From Sphingomonas sp. PR090111-T3T-6A (GTDB lineage: Bacteria; Pseudomonadota; Alphaproteobacteria; Sphingomonadales; Sphingomonadaceae): 64,000 bases of DNA. The position numbers and the translations under genes are program-made. Under the pieces are notes generated by a model. The model searched no databases, was not told the DNA's origin, and saw nothing but the letters and a program-made list of their open reading frames with translations. The DNA lies in contig NZ_AORL01000013.1 in NCBI RefSeq assembly GCF_000383095.1, positions 1-64,000 of the forward strand, written 5' to 3'. Shown here one piece after another: positions 26,158 to 36,218 of this stretch (within the stretch, counting starts at the first letter, position 1; every line of letters begins with the position of its first letter).

Positions 26158-28338
26158 CTAGAAGGTCTTGCGCAGCCGAACGCCGAACTCGCTGCGGTCG
26201 TTGCTTCGGATGATCTCGGTGAAGCCGGCGTCGAACTGGTCGACGCGCGACACGTCGTAGACCTTGTTGAAGATGTTGGTGCCGAACGCCGAGAGCGTGA
26301 GCTGCTTCGCCTTGATCTCATAGGAGATGTCGAAATTGGTCAGCGAGCGTGAGGCGATGCGGTTGAAGGCGTTGTTGGCCGACTGGCCGAACATGGCGCT
26401 CCGATAGGATTCATCGATGCGCGCCGTCACGACATTGCCCGATGCGAGCGGCAGCCGGAGCTGCAGGCCGCCCGCGACCGTCCATTTGGGCGTGAGCTGC
26501 GGCACGTCGCCCTTGGCTACGCCGATCACGCCCGGATCGACCTTGGTCACCCTGGCATTGTTATAGCCCACGGTGGCGTTGAGGCTGAGGATCGGACTGA
26601 GCTTCAGGTCGCCCTCAAATTCCGCGCCCCAGGTGCGCGAGCGGCCGGCGTTCGAGGTGATGGTGACGAAACCGCTGTCCGTGATCTGGCTGAACTGGAG
26701 CGCCAGGTCCTTGTATTGGGTGTAGAAGACGGCCGTCGAAAAGCGCAGGAAATCGCCAAGGGGCCCCTTGATGCCGCCTTCATAGTTGGTCGCGTAGGTC
26801 GGGTTATAGGGGATGAAGGTCGCGGCGCCGCCGAAGGGGCGAGGAGGGTAGCCACCGCTCTCATAGCCACGCTGCACCGTCGCATAGGCGGTGATGAGCG
26901 GCGTGATCTTGTAGTTGACCGCGCCATCCCACGTGACGGCGTTCCAGCCGTCGCGGCGGGTGACGCCTGGATTGAGGCAGCAGCCGATATACGCGAAGGC
27001 GCGCTTGTGATCGTCGGTGTAGCGCAGGCCGCCCGAAACGGTCAGCCTGTCCGTGATGTCGAAGCCGGCATGGGCATAGAGCGCCCAGCTCCGTGTCGTC
27101 TGGTCGACGAAGAACTGGTCCTGCTCCCCGGCGAAGATATAGTCGGGTTGATCGGCGTTTCCCTTCTCGTGGAAATAATAGGCGCCGGTCACGAAGTTGA
27201 AGCGCCCATATTCGCCGTTGAGCGTCGCCTCGCCGGTCCATTGCCGTGCGTAGCCGGTCTCCGGGAACTCCGAATAAGGAAGAGGGGAATCGTCGTCGTC
27301 GAGGCCGCCCTTATAGTGGCTGTAGCGCTCCGATCCGATCAGCTTGAAGGTCAGATGGTCGTCGAGCTTGAAGGTCGGCGTCAGCGAGAAGCCCAGATCC
27401 TTCGAACGCGTATTGGGAATCTCCGGATTGGTCGTGCCATTGTCATTCTCATTCTTCGGCAGATCGGCCTGGGTGAGCCCGGACGAGCCGGCCGGATTGA
27501 TGATGACATTCTTCATCGGGCTGAGCCCGTAATGGCCGGTCGATCCGTCGATCGCGAAGAGGACCGAGACGCGCGGAGAGGGCGTCCATTTCGCCGCGAA
27601 CCGCCCGCCGCCCTTGTCGAATTCGCCGACCTTGGTGTCCTCGCCCGGCAGATTGATGAAGCGTCCGATCCCGTTTCTGTGCTCGAACTGGCCCGTCAGC
27701 GAGATGGCCAGCGTGTCGGTGATGGGCGTGTTGCCATAGAAGCCGACGGCGGCGTGGAGACGGGTCGCGATCGAGCCGGTGAATTCGTAATGCTCCTCCT
27801 GACCGGGCTCCCGGGTGACGATGTTGACCGCGCCGCCCAGCGTGTTGCGGCCCGACAACGTCCCCTGCGGCCCGCGCAGAACCTCGACATGATCGACATT
27901 CATGAGGCTCATGTTCGCGCCCATGGCACGGCCGAGATAGACGCCGTCGAGATAGACCCCGACGCCCGGATCGGTCAGGATCAGATGGTCCGCCGTGCCG
28001 ATGCCCCGGATGAAGACGGTCGCGTCCGAGATGTTGCCGGCGCCGAAGTTGGTGATGGTGAGGCTCGGCGAGATGGTATCGAGCTGGTGCAATGTGGGCA
28101 CGCCGCGATCGGCCAGAGCCTCGCCTCGATAGGCCGAGATCGAAAGCGGCGTGTCGGTGAGCGTCTCCTGGCGCTTTCGCGCGGTCACGACGATGTCGCC
28201 CGGAATCACCGCATCCGGATTTTGCGAGGCCGCAGCCGCGCTGGAACCTCCGGAAGGCGTGGTTTGCGCCTGAGCCGATCCAGCCCAGCCCGCAATCGCG
28301 ATGGCGACCACGGACCCACGAATAAAAAACGCCGACAT
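26158..28338 (-). CDS. TonB-dependent receptor (glycan locus, second)
   Basis: 726 residues: signal peptide (VAIAIAGWAGSAQAQ), DIVVTARKRQE TonB box, plug with LRGPQGTLSGRNTLGGAVNIVT and a barrel ending RLRKTF. The first gene of a leftward receptor pair, divergent from the MFS importer gene. The 577-base gap between the two start codons has a candidate operator, which suggests shared control with sugar uptake. Confidence 0.92.
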   Translation of the reverse strand: MSAFFIRGSVVAIAIAGWAGSAQAQTTPSGGSSAAAASQNPDAVIPGDIVVTARKRQETLTDTPLSISAYRGEALADRGVPTLHQLDTISPSLTITNFGAGNISDATVFIRGIGTADHLILTDPGVGVYLDGVYLGRAMGANMSLMNVDHVEVLRGPQGTLSGRNTLGGAVNIVTREPGQEEHYEFTGSIATRLHAAVGFYGNTPITDTLAISLTGQFEHRNGIGRFINLPGEDTKVGEFDKGGGRFAAKWTPSPRVSVLFAIDGSTGHYGLSPMKNVIINPAGSSGLTQADLPKNENDNGTTNPEIPNTRSKDLGFSLTPTFKLDDHLTFKLIGSERYSHYKGGLDDDDSPLPYSEFPETGYARQWTGEATLNGEYGRFNFVTGAYYFHEKGNADQPDYIFAGEQDQFFVDQTTRSWALYAHAGFDITDRLTVSGGLRYTDDHKRAFAYIGCCLNPGVTRRDGWNAVTWDGAVNYKITPLITAYATVQRGYESGGYPPRPFGGAATFIPYNPTYATNYEGGIKGPLGDFLRFSTAVFYTQYKDLALQFSQITDSGFVTITSNAGRSRTWGAEFEGDLKLSPILSLNATVGYNNARVTKVDPGVIGVAKGDVPQLTPKWTVAGGLQLRLPLASGNVVTARIDESYRSAMFGQSANNAFNRIASRSLTNFDISYEIKAKQLTLSAFGTNIFNKVYDVSRVDQFDAGFTEIIRSNDRSEFGVRLRKTF

Positions 28339-28915
28339 GTACTATCCCCCAACAGTGTGTGAGCCATTCCCACCCGCATTATTGTCGGTTCGGGTGGCCC
28401 ATCCCTGTCATTCGACTGTAAGAAAAGTCCGCGCTCCCTCGCAACGAAGGACTCTCTTTAACCCGATCGATTGCGCCGAGGCGAGGGTTATGGAAGACAG
28501 CCCGAAATCCACCGGAATGAAGCATTTGAGCTGTTGTGGGTTTTACTCAGACATGCGGGTCGCCGTTTGCGAACAGTTGCCGTCGCGTCATCAATGACTT
28601 AGGCGCACCATGTATAAATATAGCATGATATATATCGACGCATATTCACGCACCGTCCGTTTCCAGGAAAGGCGACTCCACCGCACCGCCGTGGATGGCT
28701 CCCGTCGTACGGCTTGGATCGCCACGCTTTGCTGATCGATTTTTCAGATGCAAAACACTTTTCATACAAGAATGAATGGGCTAGCTATGAGCCCCTGAGA
28801 ACGGGCAGAGCCGCCAATTTGGGGGGCGATGCCAGGCCGGAGAGGGGCTGACGCAATTGGCACGTGCTATCGGTTCGACGTCTGGTGCCCGTGCGATGCG
28901 CGCCGAGAGCACGAC
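28339..28915. promoter_or_regulatory. Divergent control region with an imperfect palindrome
   Basis: No gene supported here. The part at 28600-28770 is AT-rich against a GC-rich background. ATGCAAAA-CAC-TTTTCAT at 28748-28765 is a near-inverted repeat resembling the one at 39238-39257 before the third receptor gene. Both receptor and MFS promoters should lie in this gap. Operator status is inference. Confidence 0.45.
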
Positions 28916-30202
28916 ATGAAGATGATCGTCACCGCGCAGCGGAACAAGGCTCGTCTCGCGCTGGTCCTCACCATCTGCCTCTATGCTCTCTGGGGGATGG
29001 CGCACAATCTGAACGACATCCTGATCACGCAGTTCAAGAAAGCATTCTTGCTCAGCGATCTTCAGTCGAGCCTCGTCCAGTCCTGCTTCTACGTCGCTTA
29101 TCTGGTCATGCCGATCCCGGTGGCGCTTTTCATGCAGCGCTTTAGCTACAAGCGGGGCGTGATTGCCGGCCTGTGCCTCTATGGGGTGGGGGCGCTCTTA
29201 TTCTGGCCGGCGGCGGCGATGGTGACCTATCCCGCGTTTCTGGGCGCGCTGTTCGTGATCGCGTGCGGTCTCACCTTCCTCGAAACGGCTGGCACCGGCA
29301 TCATCGTGGTGCTGGGCCGGCCGGAGCGGGCCGAATGGCGGATCAATGTCGCCCAGGCCTTCAATCCATTGGGCGCGATCAGCGGCGTGCTGGTGGGGCG
29401 CCAGTTCATCTTCTCCGCCCGGGAAAGCGCGCAGGCACACGAGGCGGCCGCCAGCCCGGCGGCGCTTGCGGCCTATCACGCGGCCGAAGCGCAGGCCGTG
29501 CAGATGCCCTATCTCGTGATCGGGCTGCTGGTCCTCACCATCGCCCTTCTTGTCGCTGTCACGCGGTTCCCGGCGGCCGCCGAGGAGGCGCAGCAGGGCT
29601 CGCCTTTCGAAGGCTTCCGTCATCTGAGGAAGTCGTCGATCTTCCTGTTCGGGGTGCTTGCCCAATTCTTCTACGTCGGCACGCAGATCGGAGTCTGGAG
29701 CTTTACGATCCGCTATGCCCAGCACGCCGTCCCCGGGACGCCGGAACGGCTGGCGGCGCTCTATCTCACCGTATCGCTGGTCTGTTTCCTGCTCGGGCGC
29801 TTCGCGTCGCTGCTGTTGCTCCGCCGTTATTCGTCGGCCCAGATTGCCATGGTCTTTGCCGCCGCCGCCGCGCTGCTCACGATGGTCGCGATCCTGGCAC
29901 CGGGGCCGATCGGCATCTTGTCGCTGATCGCCGTCAGCTTCTTCATGTCGGTGATGTTCCCGGCGATCTATGCGATCGGGCTGCACGGCCATGCCGAATA
30001 TTCGAAGCCGGCCTCCGCCCTGATGATCATGTCGATCACGGGCGGCGCGGTTCTGGCTGCTCTGATGGGAGCCATATCCGATCATGCGACGATCGCGGTG
30101 GCCTATGTCGTGCCGCTGAGCGGCTTCCTGGTCGTCTTCACCTATTGCACCGCCGCTGTGAGGGCCGGGCGCACCGGGGCTGCCGTCACCGCCGCGCATT
30201 GA
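28916..30202 (+). CDS. FucP-like MFS sugar:proton symporter
   Basis: About 428 residues from the ATG at 28916. It has the FucP-family pattern: LYALWGMAHNLNDILITQFKKAF in helix 1-2, then SFYxAY-like SCFYVAYLVMPIPVALFMQRFSYKRG, and ACGLTFLETAGTG in the fourth/fifth helices. Twelve hydrophobic segments can be traced. It should import a hexose or deoxyhexose such as L-fucose across the inner membrane. The enolase-superfamily gene follows 22 bases after its stop, so they are likely one transcript. Confidence 0.88.
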   Translation: MKMIVTAQRNKARLALVLTICLYALWGMAHNLNDILITQFKKAFLLSDLQSSLVQSCFYVAYLVMPIPVALFMQRFSYKRGVIAGLCLYGVGALLFWPAAAMVTYPAFLGALFVIACGLTFLETAGTGIIVVLGRPERAEWRINVAQAFNPLGAISGVLVGRQFIFSARESAQAHEAAASPAALAAYHAAEAQAVQMPYLVIGLLVLTIALLVAVTRFPAAAEEAQQGSPFEGFRHLRKSSIFLFGVLAQFFYVGTQIGVWSFTIRYAQHAVPGTPERLAALYLTVSLVCFLLGRFASLLLLRRYSSAQIAMVFAAAAALLTMVAILAPGPIGILSLIAVSFFMSVMFPAIYAIGLHGHAEYSKPASALMIMSITGGAVLAALMGAISDHATIAVAYVVPLSGFLVVFTYCTAAVRAGRTGAAVTAAH

Positions 30203-30224
30203 AATGACATGATGGAGGGAAGGC

Positions 30225-31328
30225 TTGGCGAAGATTGTACGCGTTGAGTGGATGATGGTCGATCTCCAGCCCAAGACGAAGCGGGTTGACGCGATCCAGA
30301 GCTTCGTCAGCCAGGAGACGCCCATCGTCCGGATCACCGACAGCGATGGTGCTGTCGGTACGGGGTACAGCTATACGATCGGCACCGGCGGCCCCTCGGT
30401 CATGCGGTTGATCGAGCGTACGCTTGCGCCGGCCCTTCTGGGGCGCGAGGCGGGGCATATCGAGCGTATCTGGCGTGATCTGCTCTATCTTACGCATGCG
30501 ACGACGATTGGGCCGCTGACCGCGATCGCCCTGGCGGCCATCGATACCGCGCTATGGGATCTGCGTTCCCGGCGGGCAGGGGTGCCGCTCCACGAGCTGG
30601 CGGGCGGCGCGCGCGACGCCGTGCCTCTCTACACGACCGAGGGCGGCTGGCTGCATCTGGAGAAGACGGCTCTCGTCGAGGATGCGCTGCGGGCGCGCGA
30701 AGCCGGCTTCGCCGGCGCCAAGATCAAGGTCGGCCGTCCGCCTCAGGAGGACGTCTCAAGGCTTGCGGCCGTTCGCGAGGCGGTGGGCGACGCGTTCGAG
30801 ATCTTCACCGACGCCAATCAGGCTTTCGCGATCGACGAGGCGATCCGGCGCGCGCATCTCTATTCCGCGCTCGATATCGGCTGGCTCGAAGAACCGCTGC
30901 CGGCGGGCGATCTCGAAGGCCATGCGCGCCTCGCCCGTTCGACCCCGATCCCGATCGCCGTCGGTGAAAGCCTCTACAGCCCGCTCCACTTCCGCGAATA
31001 TCTTCAGCGCGGGGCCTGCTCGGTCGTGCAGGTCGATGTCGGGCGCATCGGCGGCATCACGCCCTGGCTCAAGGTCGCCCACATGGCGGAATGCTTCAAC
31101 GTGATGGTGGCGCCGCATTTCCTCATGGAACTCCACGTCGCGCTTTGCGCCGCCGTGCCCAATGCCCGCTGGGTGGAATATATTCCCCAGCTCGACGGCA
31201 TCACCACCCAGGGCATGCGGATCAGGGACGGGAAGGCCATGCCGAGCGAGGAGCCGGGCCTCGGCATCGCCTGGGATTTCGCCGAGATCGAACGGCAAAA
31301 ACTGGAGGCGGGGGCGGTCGCGCTATGA
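30225..31328 (+). CDS. Mandelate-racemase-type acid-sugar dehydratase
   Basis: 367 residues of the enolase superfamily. The catalytic KxK is seen in AGAKIKVG, metal ligands in TDANQ, WLEEPL and GES, and the catalytic His in APHFLMELH near residue 290, as in the MR subgroup (fuconate, galactonate and similar dehydratases). It starts at TTG after GGAGGGAAGG. Between an FucP-like importer and GH95, an L-fuconate-type dehydratase is the natural guess, but the exact acid sugar cannot be read from the sequence. Confidence 0.85.
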   Translation: MAKIVRVEWMMVDLQPKTKRVDAIQSFVSQETPIVRITDSDGAVGTGYSYTIGTGGPSVMRLIERTLAPALLGREAGHIERIWRDLLYLTHATTIGPLTAIALAAIDTALWDLRSRRAGVPLHELAGGARDAVPLYTTEGGWLHLEKTALVEDALRAREAGFAGAKIKVGRPPQEDVSRLAAVREAVGDAFEIFTDANQAFAIDEAIRRAHLYSALDIGWLEEPLPAGDLEGHARLARSTPIPIAVGESLYSPLHFREYLQRGACSVVQVDVGRIGGITPWLKVAHMAECFNVMVAPHFLMELHVALCAAVPNARWVEYIPQLDGITTQGMRIRDGKAMPSEEPGLGIAWDFAEIERQKLEAGAVAL

Positions 31329-31433
31329 ACGCGCCGGGTTGGTGGTCGGCGTGATTCCGGGGGTGGCGCCGAAGATCATTTGGTGGATGCCGCGAACCGG
31401 CAGAGTGGCATGACCGGTCGGCGGCACGTTCGT

Positions 31434-32246
31434 TCAGATGCGATTGTCGCCGGGCATCAGCTCACCGGTGATCGTACGGGCGGCCTCGCGCAGCAACTTG
31501 ATCACCTCGTCCTTCGCAACCGTTGCGAGCTTCGAATGGACAAAAGGCACCGATATCGCCGCGGCCGCCTGATTGCCGCGCAGGATCGGAGCGGACAGGT
31601 CGGTGATGCCGTCGATGAAGCCGCTCGGCAGTTCGGCATAGCCTTGCCGGTGGATGGTGTCGCAGGTCGTGCGGAACTGGAGGAGTTCGGCACGCTTGGG
31701 CGCGGGCTTGAACAGCGTCTCCCACTGCGCACGCACATCGTCGGGCTGGAAGGCATAGAGCGTGGCGCCCGAGGTCGTCGTGTAGAGAGGCTTGCGATAG
31801 CCCACGCGCACCGTGAAGCCGAGCTGCTCGCGCGCTTCCATCCGGGCCACCACCACCGTTTCGCCTTCCGAATGGAAGGAGAGCAGGCAGGACTGGCCGC
31901 TTTCATTCGAGAGGCGCCGCATCACCGGCAGCGCAATCTCGATCAGATTGCGGATCGGGGGGCGTTCGAGCCCCATCTCGAACAGCCGGCTGGTGAGGCT
32001 ATAGCCCTGGCTGTCCTGCGAAACGAAGCCTCGCCGCTCCAGCACCTGGATCATTCGGAACAGTTCGCCGGTCGAGCGGCCGAGCTTCTGAACGATCGCG
32101 CTGGCGGTCAAAGGATATTCCTCGCGCGCCAGCAGCTCCAGGATGTCGAGCCCCTTTTCGAGCGCAGGCGCGGTATACACCAGCTTCGTCTCGGTCGTGC
32201 CGGCGCCGTCCTTGCGGCGCCCTCGCGCGGCGGGTTTGTCGTTCAT
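31434..32246 (-). CDS. IclR-family transcriptional regulator
   Basis: 270 residues. An N-terminal winged helix (ALEKGLDILELLAREEYPLTASAIVQKLGRSTGELFRMIQVLERRGFV) and a C-terminal IclR ligand-binding domain (GFIDGITDLSAPILRGNQAAAAISVPF) are both present. It sits in the middle of the glycan locus, convergent with the dehydratase gene and divergent from the GH95 gene, and is the likely local regulator answering to a sugar acid. Confidence 0.9.
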   Translation of the reverse strand: MNDKPAARGRRKDGAGTTETKLVYTAPALEKGLDILELLAREEYPLTASAIVQKLGRSTGELFRMIQVLERRGFVSQDSQGYSLTSRLFEMGLERPPIRNLIEIALPVMRRLSNESGQSCLLSFHSEGETVVVARMEAREQLGFTVRVGYRKPLYTTTSGATLYAFQPDDVRAQWETLFKPAPKRAELLQFRTTCDTIHRQGYAELPSGFIDGITDLSAPILRGNQAAAAISVPFVHSKLATVAKDEVIKLLREAARTITGELMPGDNRI

Positions 32247-32461
32247 AAGGCCCTTTCTCTACGGCAGTTCCTGCCGTCGCCGCGCTATCCGTCAATACAA
32301 TTTAGCATCAGCGATTCCGGTTTCATCTGTAAACATTGTGGCCCACCATGGCGAAATTTCCATCCTTGTGAGGCGGCCCGGTTCGAAAGGCCCGTGGCCG
32401 CCGGTCTCGCCGTCAGCAGGGATCGCATCGCGAACAATAATCATCGGGAAGGGTGCCTATC

Positions 32462-34864
32462 GTGACGAGTACGCGCAGGGAGTTCATCGTGGGCGGAACG
32501 GCCCTGTCTCTGATGCCGGGCGCGCCAGCCCGTGCGACGGCGGGCGGGGGGGCTCTATCGCTCTGGTATGAACGCCCGGCGGAACGCTGGTTGCAGGCTC
32601 TGCCGGTGGGCAATGGCCGGCTGGCGGCGATGATGTTCGGCGGCATCCGTCAGGAGAGGCTGGATCTTTCGGAAAGCACGCTTTGGTCGGGTGCGCCCAG
32701 CACCGCCAATCTCAATGAGGATGCGCTGTCCCACCTCGCGCATATCCGGACGCTCATGTTCGACGGGCGTTATGATGAGGCGGACGCCCTTTGCGCGGAG
32801 CATCTTCTGGGCCGGATGGATCAGTTCGGCACCGCGCTTCCGATGGCCCGGCTCCGGATCGACATGGCGCATGCCGATGCGGCCGGCCATTATCGGCGCT
32901 GGCTCGATCTTGAACAGGGTATCGCGGGCGTCGAATATCGGATCGGGCGCGAGACCTATCGCCGCACGCTGTTCGCATCCAACCCCGATGGCCTGATCGT
33001 GCTGAAAATCGAAACCGACCGGCGGGGCGGACTGGACGCCCATATCGGTTTCGCGGACCTGCATCCGTCGTATCGCATCGAGGCAACGAGCGAAGGCCTG
33101 TTCCTGCGTGGCCAGGCGCTTGAATCGTTGCACAGCGACGGCCGGCACGGGGCCCATTTCGAATGTCGCCTCCATGCGGCGGTGGACACGGGTTCGGTCG
33201 AGCCCGCCGGTGAAGGGTTCCGCGTTCGCGGCGCACGATCCCTCACTTTGTTGATCGCGGCTTCCACCGATTACGCGGGCAATGTTCCCGCGACGCACAA
33301 CGAGCATCGGATCGAGAATGCCCGGCGGCGATCCTACGAGACCCTCCGCTCCACGCATGTCGCCGATCATGGCCGCCTGTTCAACCGGGTGACATTGCGG
33401 CTGGGGGAAGGAGGCGCGGCTTCCGCGCTTCCCACCGACGAACGGCGTCGGCGCATCGCCACGGGAAAAGCCGCCGATCCCGATCTTGCGGCATTGTTCT
33501 TCCACTATGGCCGCTATCTCACTATTGCCGGCTCGCGCGAGGATTCCCCTTTGCCGCTGGCGCTTCAGGGTATCTGGAACGATGGCCGGGCGGCCGCCAT
33601 GGGGTGGGCCGACGACTTCCATCTCGATATCAACACCCAGCAGAATTATTGGGCTTGCGAGGTAGCGAACCTTCCCGAGTGCCATGCCCCGCTATGGCGC
33701 TATCTGGAGACCCTGCGCCATGATGGTGCGGATACGGCGCGACGGATGTATGGTGCGAACGGCTGGGTCGCCCATGTCTACAGCAATCCCTGGGGATTTA
33801 CCGCGCCCGGGTCCGGGAATGGCTGGGGGCTGTTCGTCACGGGCGGCCTGTGGCTCGCGCTCGACGTCTGGGACCATTATCGCTTCCGCCCCGACCGGCG
33901 CTTCCTGAAGCAAACCGCCTGGCCCCTGCTGCGTGACGCGGCGGCCTTCTATCTCGACTATATGGTAGAGCATCCGCGCCACGGCTGGCTGGTCACCGGG
34001 CCGTCCATTTCGCCGGAAAATGCCTTCAAATCCCCCACGACCGGCAAGCCCATCAACAACAGCATGGGCCCGACCTGCGATATGGTGCTGGTCGGCACGC
34101 TGTTCGATGCCTGCCTGGAAGCTATCTCGGCGCTCGGCGACGACGCCGCGCTGCACGCGAGAATAGCGGCCGCGCGGGACCGGCTGCCGCCTCTCCGGAT
34201 CGGCCGCTACGGGCAGTTGCAGGAGTGGCTGGAAGATTTCGAGGAGGCGCAGCCCAACCATCGGCATACATCCCACCTGGTGGCGCTCTATCCTTATGGC
34301 CGGATCGATCCCCGTCGCGACCCCGCGCTTGCCGGGGCGGCTCGCGTCGTCCTTGAGCGGCGCCTTTCGCAGCCCGATTGGGAGGACACCGAATGGACCC
34401 GCGCCAATCTGGTGAACTATTATGCCCGGCTGCTCGACGGCGAGGCGGCAGAGCGGCATCTGAACGGTCTCCTCGTCGAGGATGCGGACGATGCGCTGCT
34501 GACCTTCTCGCGCGGCGGCATCGCCGGGGCTGACGAGAATATTTTCGCGATCGACGGCAATACTGCCGGCGCGGCGGGCATCGCCGAGATGTTGCTGCAA
34601 TCCTATCGCGGCGAAATTGAGCTGTTGCCGGCTCTGCCCCAGGCGTGGGCGTCCGGCGAGGTCAAGGGCTTGCGAGCGCGCGGTGATGTCGAGGTTGCGA
34701 TGCGCTGGCAGGGGGGCACGCTGCAAGCGGCCTCTCTTCGGGCAGGGCTAACCGGGGCCGGGCGCCATATCTTGCGGCATCGCGGCCGTACGCTGGCAGT
34801 CGATCTCGTGGCCGGCCGACCTCTGGTCCTGAACGCGGAGCAATTGAGAGCGCTCGTCACCTGA
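32462..34864 (+). CDS. GH95 glycoside hydrolase (alpha-L-fucosidase-like), Tat-exported
   Basis: About 800 residues. It opens with TSTRREFIVGGTALSLMPGAPARA, a twin-arginine signal. The GH95 N-terminal domain follows (LWYERPAERWLQALPVGNGRLAAMMFGG...LDLSESTLWSGAP), then the catalytic barrel with QGIWNDGRAAAMGWADDFHLD, INTQQNYWACEVANL and HRHTSHLVALYP. GH95 enzymes release alpha-1,2-L-fucose (some act on L-galactose). GTG at 32462 is eight bases after GGGAAGGG; the upstream GTG at 32453 overlaps that RBS and is less likely. Confidence 0.9.
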   Translation: MTSTRREFIVGGTALSLMPGAPARATAGGGALSLWYERPAERWLQALPVGNGRLAAMMFGGIRQERLDLSESTLWSGAPSTANLNEDALSHLAHIRTLMFDGRYDEADALCAEHLLGRMDQFGTALPMARLRIDMAHADAAGHYRRWLDLEQGIAGVEYRIGRETYRRTLFASNPDGLIVLKIETDRRGGLDAHIGFADLHPSYRIEATSEGLFLRGQALESLHSDGRHGAHFECRLHAAVDTGSVEPAGEGFRVRGARSLTLLIAASTDYAGNVPATHNEHRIENARRRSYETLRSTHVADHGRLFNRVTLRLGEGGAASALPTDERRRRIATGKAADPDLAALFFHYGRYLTIAGSREDSPLPLALQGIWNDGRAAAMGWADDFHLDINTQQNYWACEVANLPECHAPLWRYLETLRHDGADTARRMYGANGWVAHVYSNPWGFTAPGSGNGWGLFVTGGLWLALDVWDHYRFRPDRRFLKQTAWPLLRDAAAFYLDYMVEHPRHGWLVTGPSISPENAFKSPTTGKPINNSMGPTCDMVLVGTLFDACLEAISALGDDAALHARIAAARDRLPPLRIGRYGQLQEWLEDFEEAQPNHRHTSHLVALYPYGRIDPRRDPALAGAARVVLERRLSQPDWEDTEWTRANLVNYYARLLDGEAAERHLNGLLVEDADDALLTFSRGGIAGADENIFAIDGNTAGAAGIAEMLLQSYRGEIELLPALPQAWASGEVKGLRARGDVEVAMRWQGGTLQAASLRAGLTGAGRHILRHRGRTLAVDLVAGRPLVLNAEQLRALVT

Positions 34865-34885
34865 ACCGCGCGGCCGCTCTTCGAG

Positions 34886-36211
34886 TTACCGCAAGGGCGC
34901 CGTCAGCAGTTCGAGCGGGATGGCGTCGGCCATGGCCTGATAGCCGGCGACCGAAGGATGGATATGATCGCCGCTGTCGTAGGCGGGCAGCAGACGGTCG
35001 GGGTGCGCAGGATCGCGCACCGCGCCATCGAAATCGATCATGCCGTCGAAATGGCCAGGGGCTCTGATCCAGGCGTTGACAGCCTGCCGGTCCGCTTCGT
35101 TGGCCGCATCGGGATGATAATAGCTTGAGCCCCCATAGGGCATGATCGTCCCGCCGATCACCTTCATGCCGTGGCGATGGGCCTGATCGATGATGAGGCG
35201 GTAGGCGGCGATCAGCTTTCCGACAAATTGACGATGCTCCTCCGCTGAAACCGGGTGATCGTGCGTCAGAGCGCCCAGATCGTTCACCCCTTCGAGCAGG
35301 ATCACGGTGCTCGCGCCGGGAAGCGAGAAGAGATCGCGGTCAAGCCGGTCGAGCAGGCGTGGCCCGACGATATCGGTGAGCACGCGATTGCCCCCAAGGC
35401 CCTCGTTCAGCACCGACCAGGCGCCCAGATCCTTCCGATCATGGAGCCGCCGGGCCAGCAGATCGGGCCAGCGATCATTGCCGTCGACGCTCGACATATA
35501 GCTGTCGGTGATGGAATCGCCGAGCGTCACGATCGCCCGCGCTTGCGGCGCCCCGTCCGCGGCGATGGCGGAAAGCTGGAACCAGTGGCCGATGCCGGTC
35601 GCATTCCGGAGGGTGGGAAGATCGACCTGATCGCCCTGCGCCACGAAATTGGTGGATCTGGCATCCCCGTGCCCGGTCTCGCCATCGAGGGCCGTCGGGA
35701 AATGGAGGCTGATCGCGAGATCGCCGAAGGCTTTGGTCTCCATGTCGACCGGATCGGACCAGACCTCCCGGCCGGGCGCGATCGTGACCGAGGGGCTGCC
35801 CGAAAAAGTGAGCCGGTGCCGGCTTGCGGCCACGATGTCCGCCTCTCCGGGGGCCTCGGCGCGTGCGATCCCCGCTGCATCGATGACGAGCGGCTTGCGG
35901 CCGAAAGCGTTGGACAGGCGGATGCGCAGGCGCCGGCCAGCAGCGCTGACCCGCACGATGTTGCGCACCGTCTTATCCCCCAATGGCTCGGGATCGAGCA
36001 GATGTTGCGGCTCTGCCGGGACCTGCGCGGAGGCCCACAGGCCGATGCCGGGCGGCCCTCCCGCGGCGGCGGAAGGGCTCGCCACAAGGTAGCCGATGGC
36101 GAGGATCAGCCCTGATATGTGCGCTGGCCCTGCCCGGCGCGGACGACCGGGAGAAGAGATTTTCCCTGGCCGTCCGCCCCCCTTGCCGGTTTCGATCGGG
36201 TTCTGATCCAT
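34886..36211 (-). CDS. SGNH/GDSL esterase with N-terminal beta domain
   Basis: About 441 residues from the ATG at 36211, with a hydrophobic segment (ISGLILAIGYLVASPSAAA) acting as signal or anchor. A beta-rich domain precedes the SGNH hydrolase domain, which shows block I VTLGDSITDSYMS, block II LNEGLGGNRVL, block III EGVNDLG and block V DHIHPS with the catalytic Asp/His. It probably removes acetyl or other acyl groups from the glycan. It is convergent with GH95 and directly downstream of the third receptor gene. Confidence 0.9.
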   Translation of the reverse strand: MDQNPIETGKGGGRPGKISSPGRPRRAGPAHISGLILAIGYLVASPSAAAGGPPGIGLWASAQVPAEPQHLLDPEPLGDKTVRNIVRVSAAGRRLRIRLSNAFGRKPLVIDAAGIARAEAPGEADIVAASRHRLTFSGSPSVTIAPGREVWSDPVDMETKAFGDLAISLHFPTALDGETGHGDARSTNFVAQGDQVDLPTLRNATGIGHWFQLSAIAADGAPQARAIVTLGDSITDSYMSSVDGNDRWPDLLARRLHDRKDLGAWSVLNEGLGGNRVLTDIVGPRLLDRLDRDLFSLPGASTVILLEGVNDLGALTHDHPVSAEEHRQFVGKLIAAYRLIIDQAHRHGMKVIGGTIMPYGGSSYYHPDAANEADRQAVNAWIRAPGHFDGMIDFDGAVRDPAHPDRLLPAYDSGDHIHPSVAGYQAMADAIPLELLTAPLR

Positions 36212-36218
36212 GGACCTC

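Noticed and set aside
26716-28362. 548-codon plus-strand frame opposite the second receptor of the glycan locus
   Set aside because: Same reason: the complementary strand encodes a complete TonB receptor.
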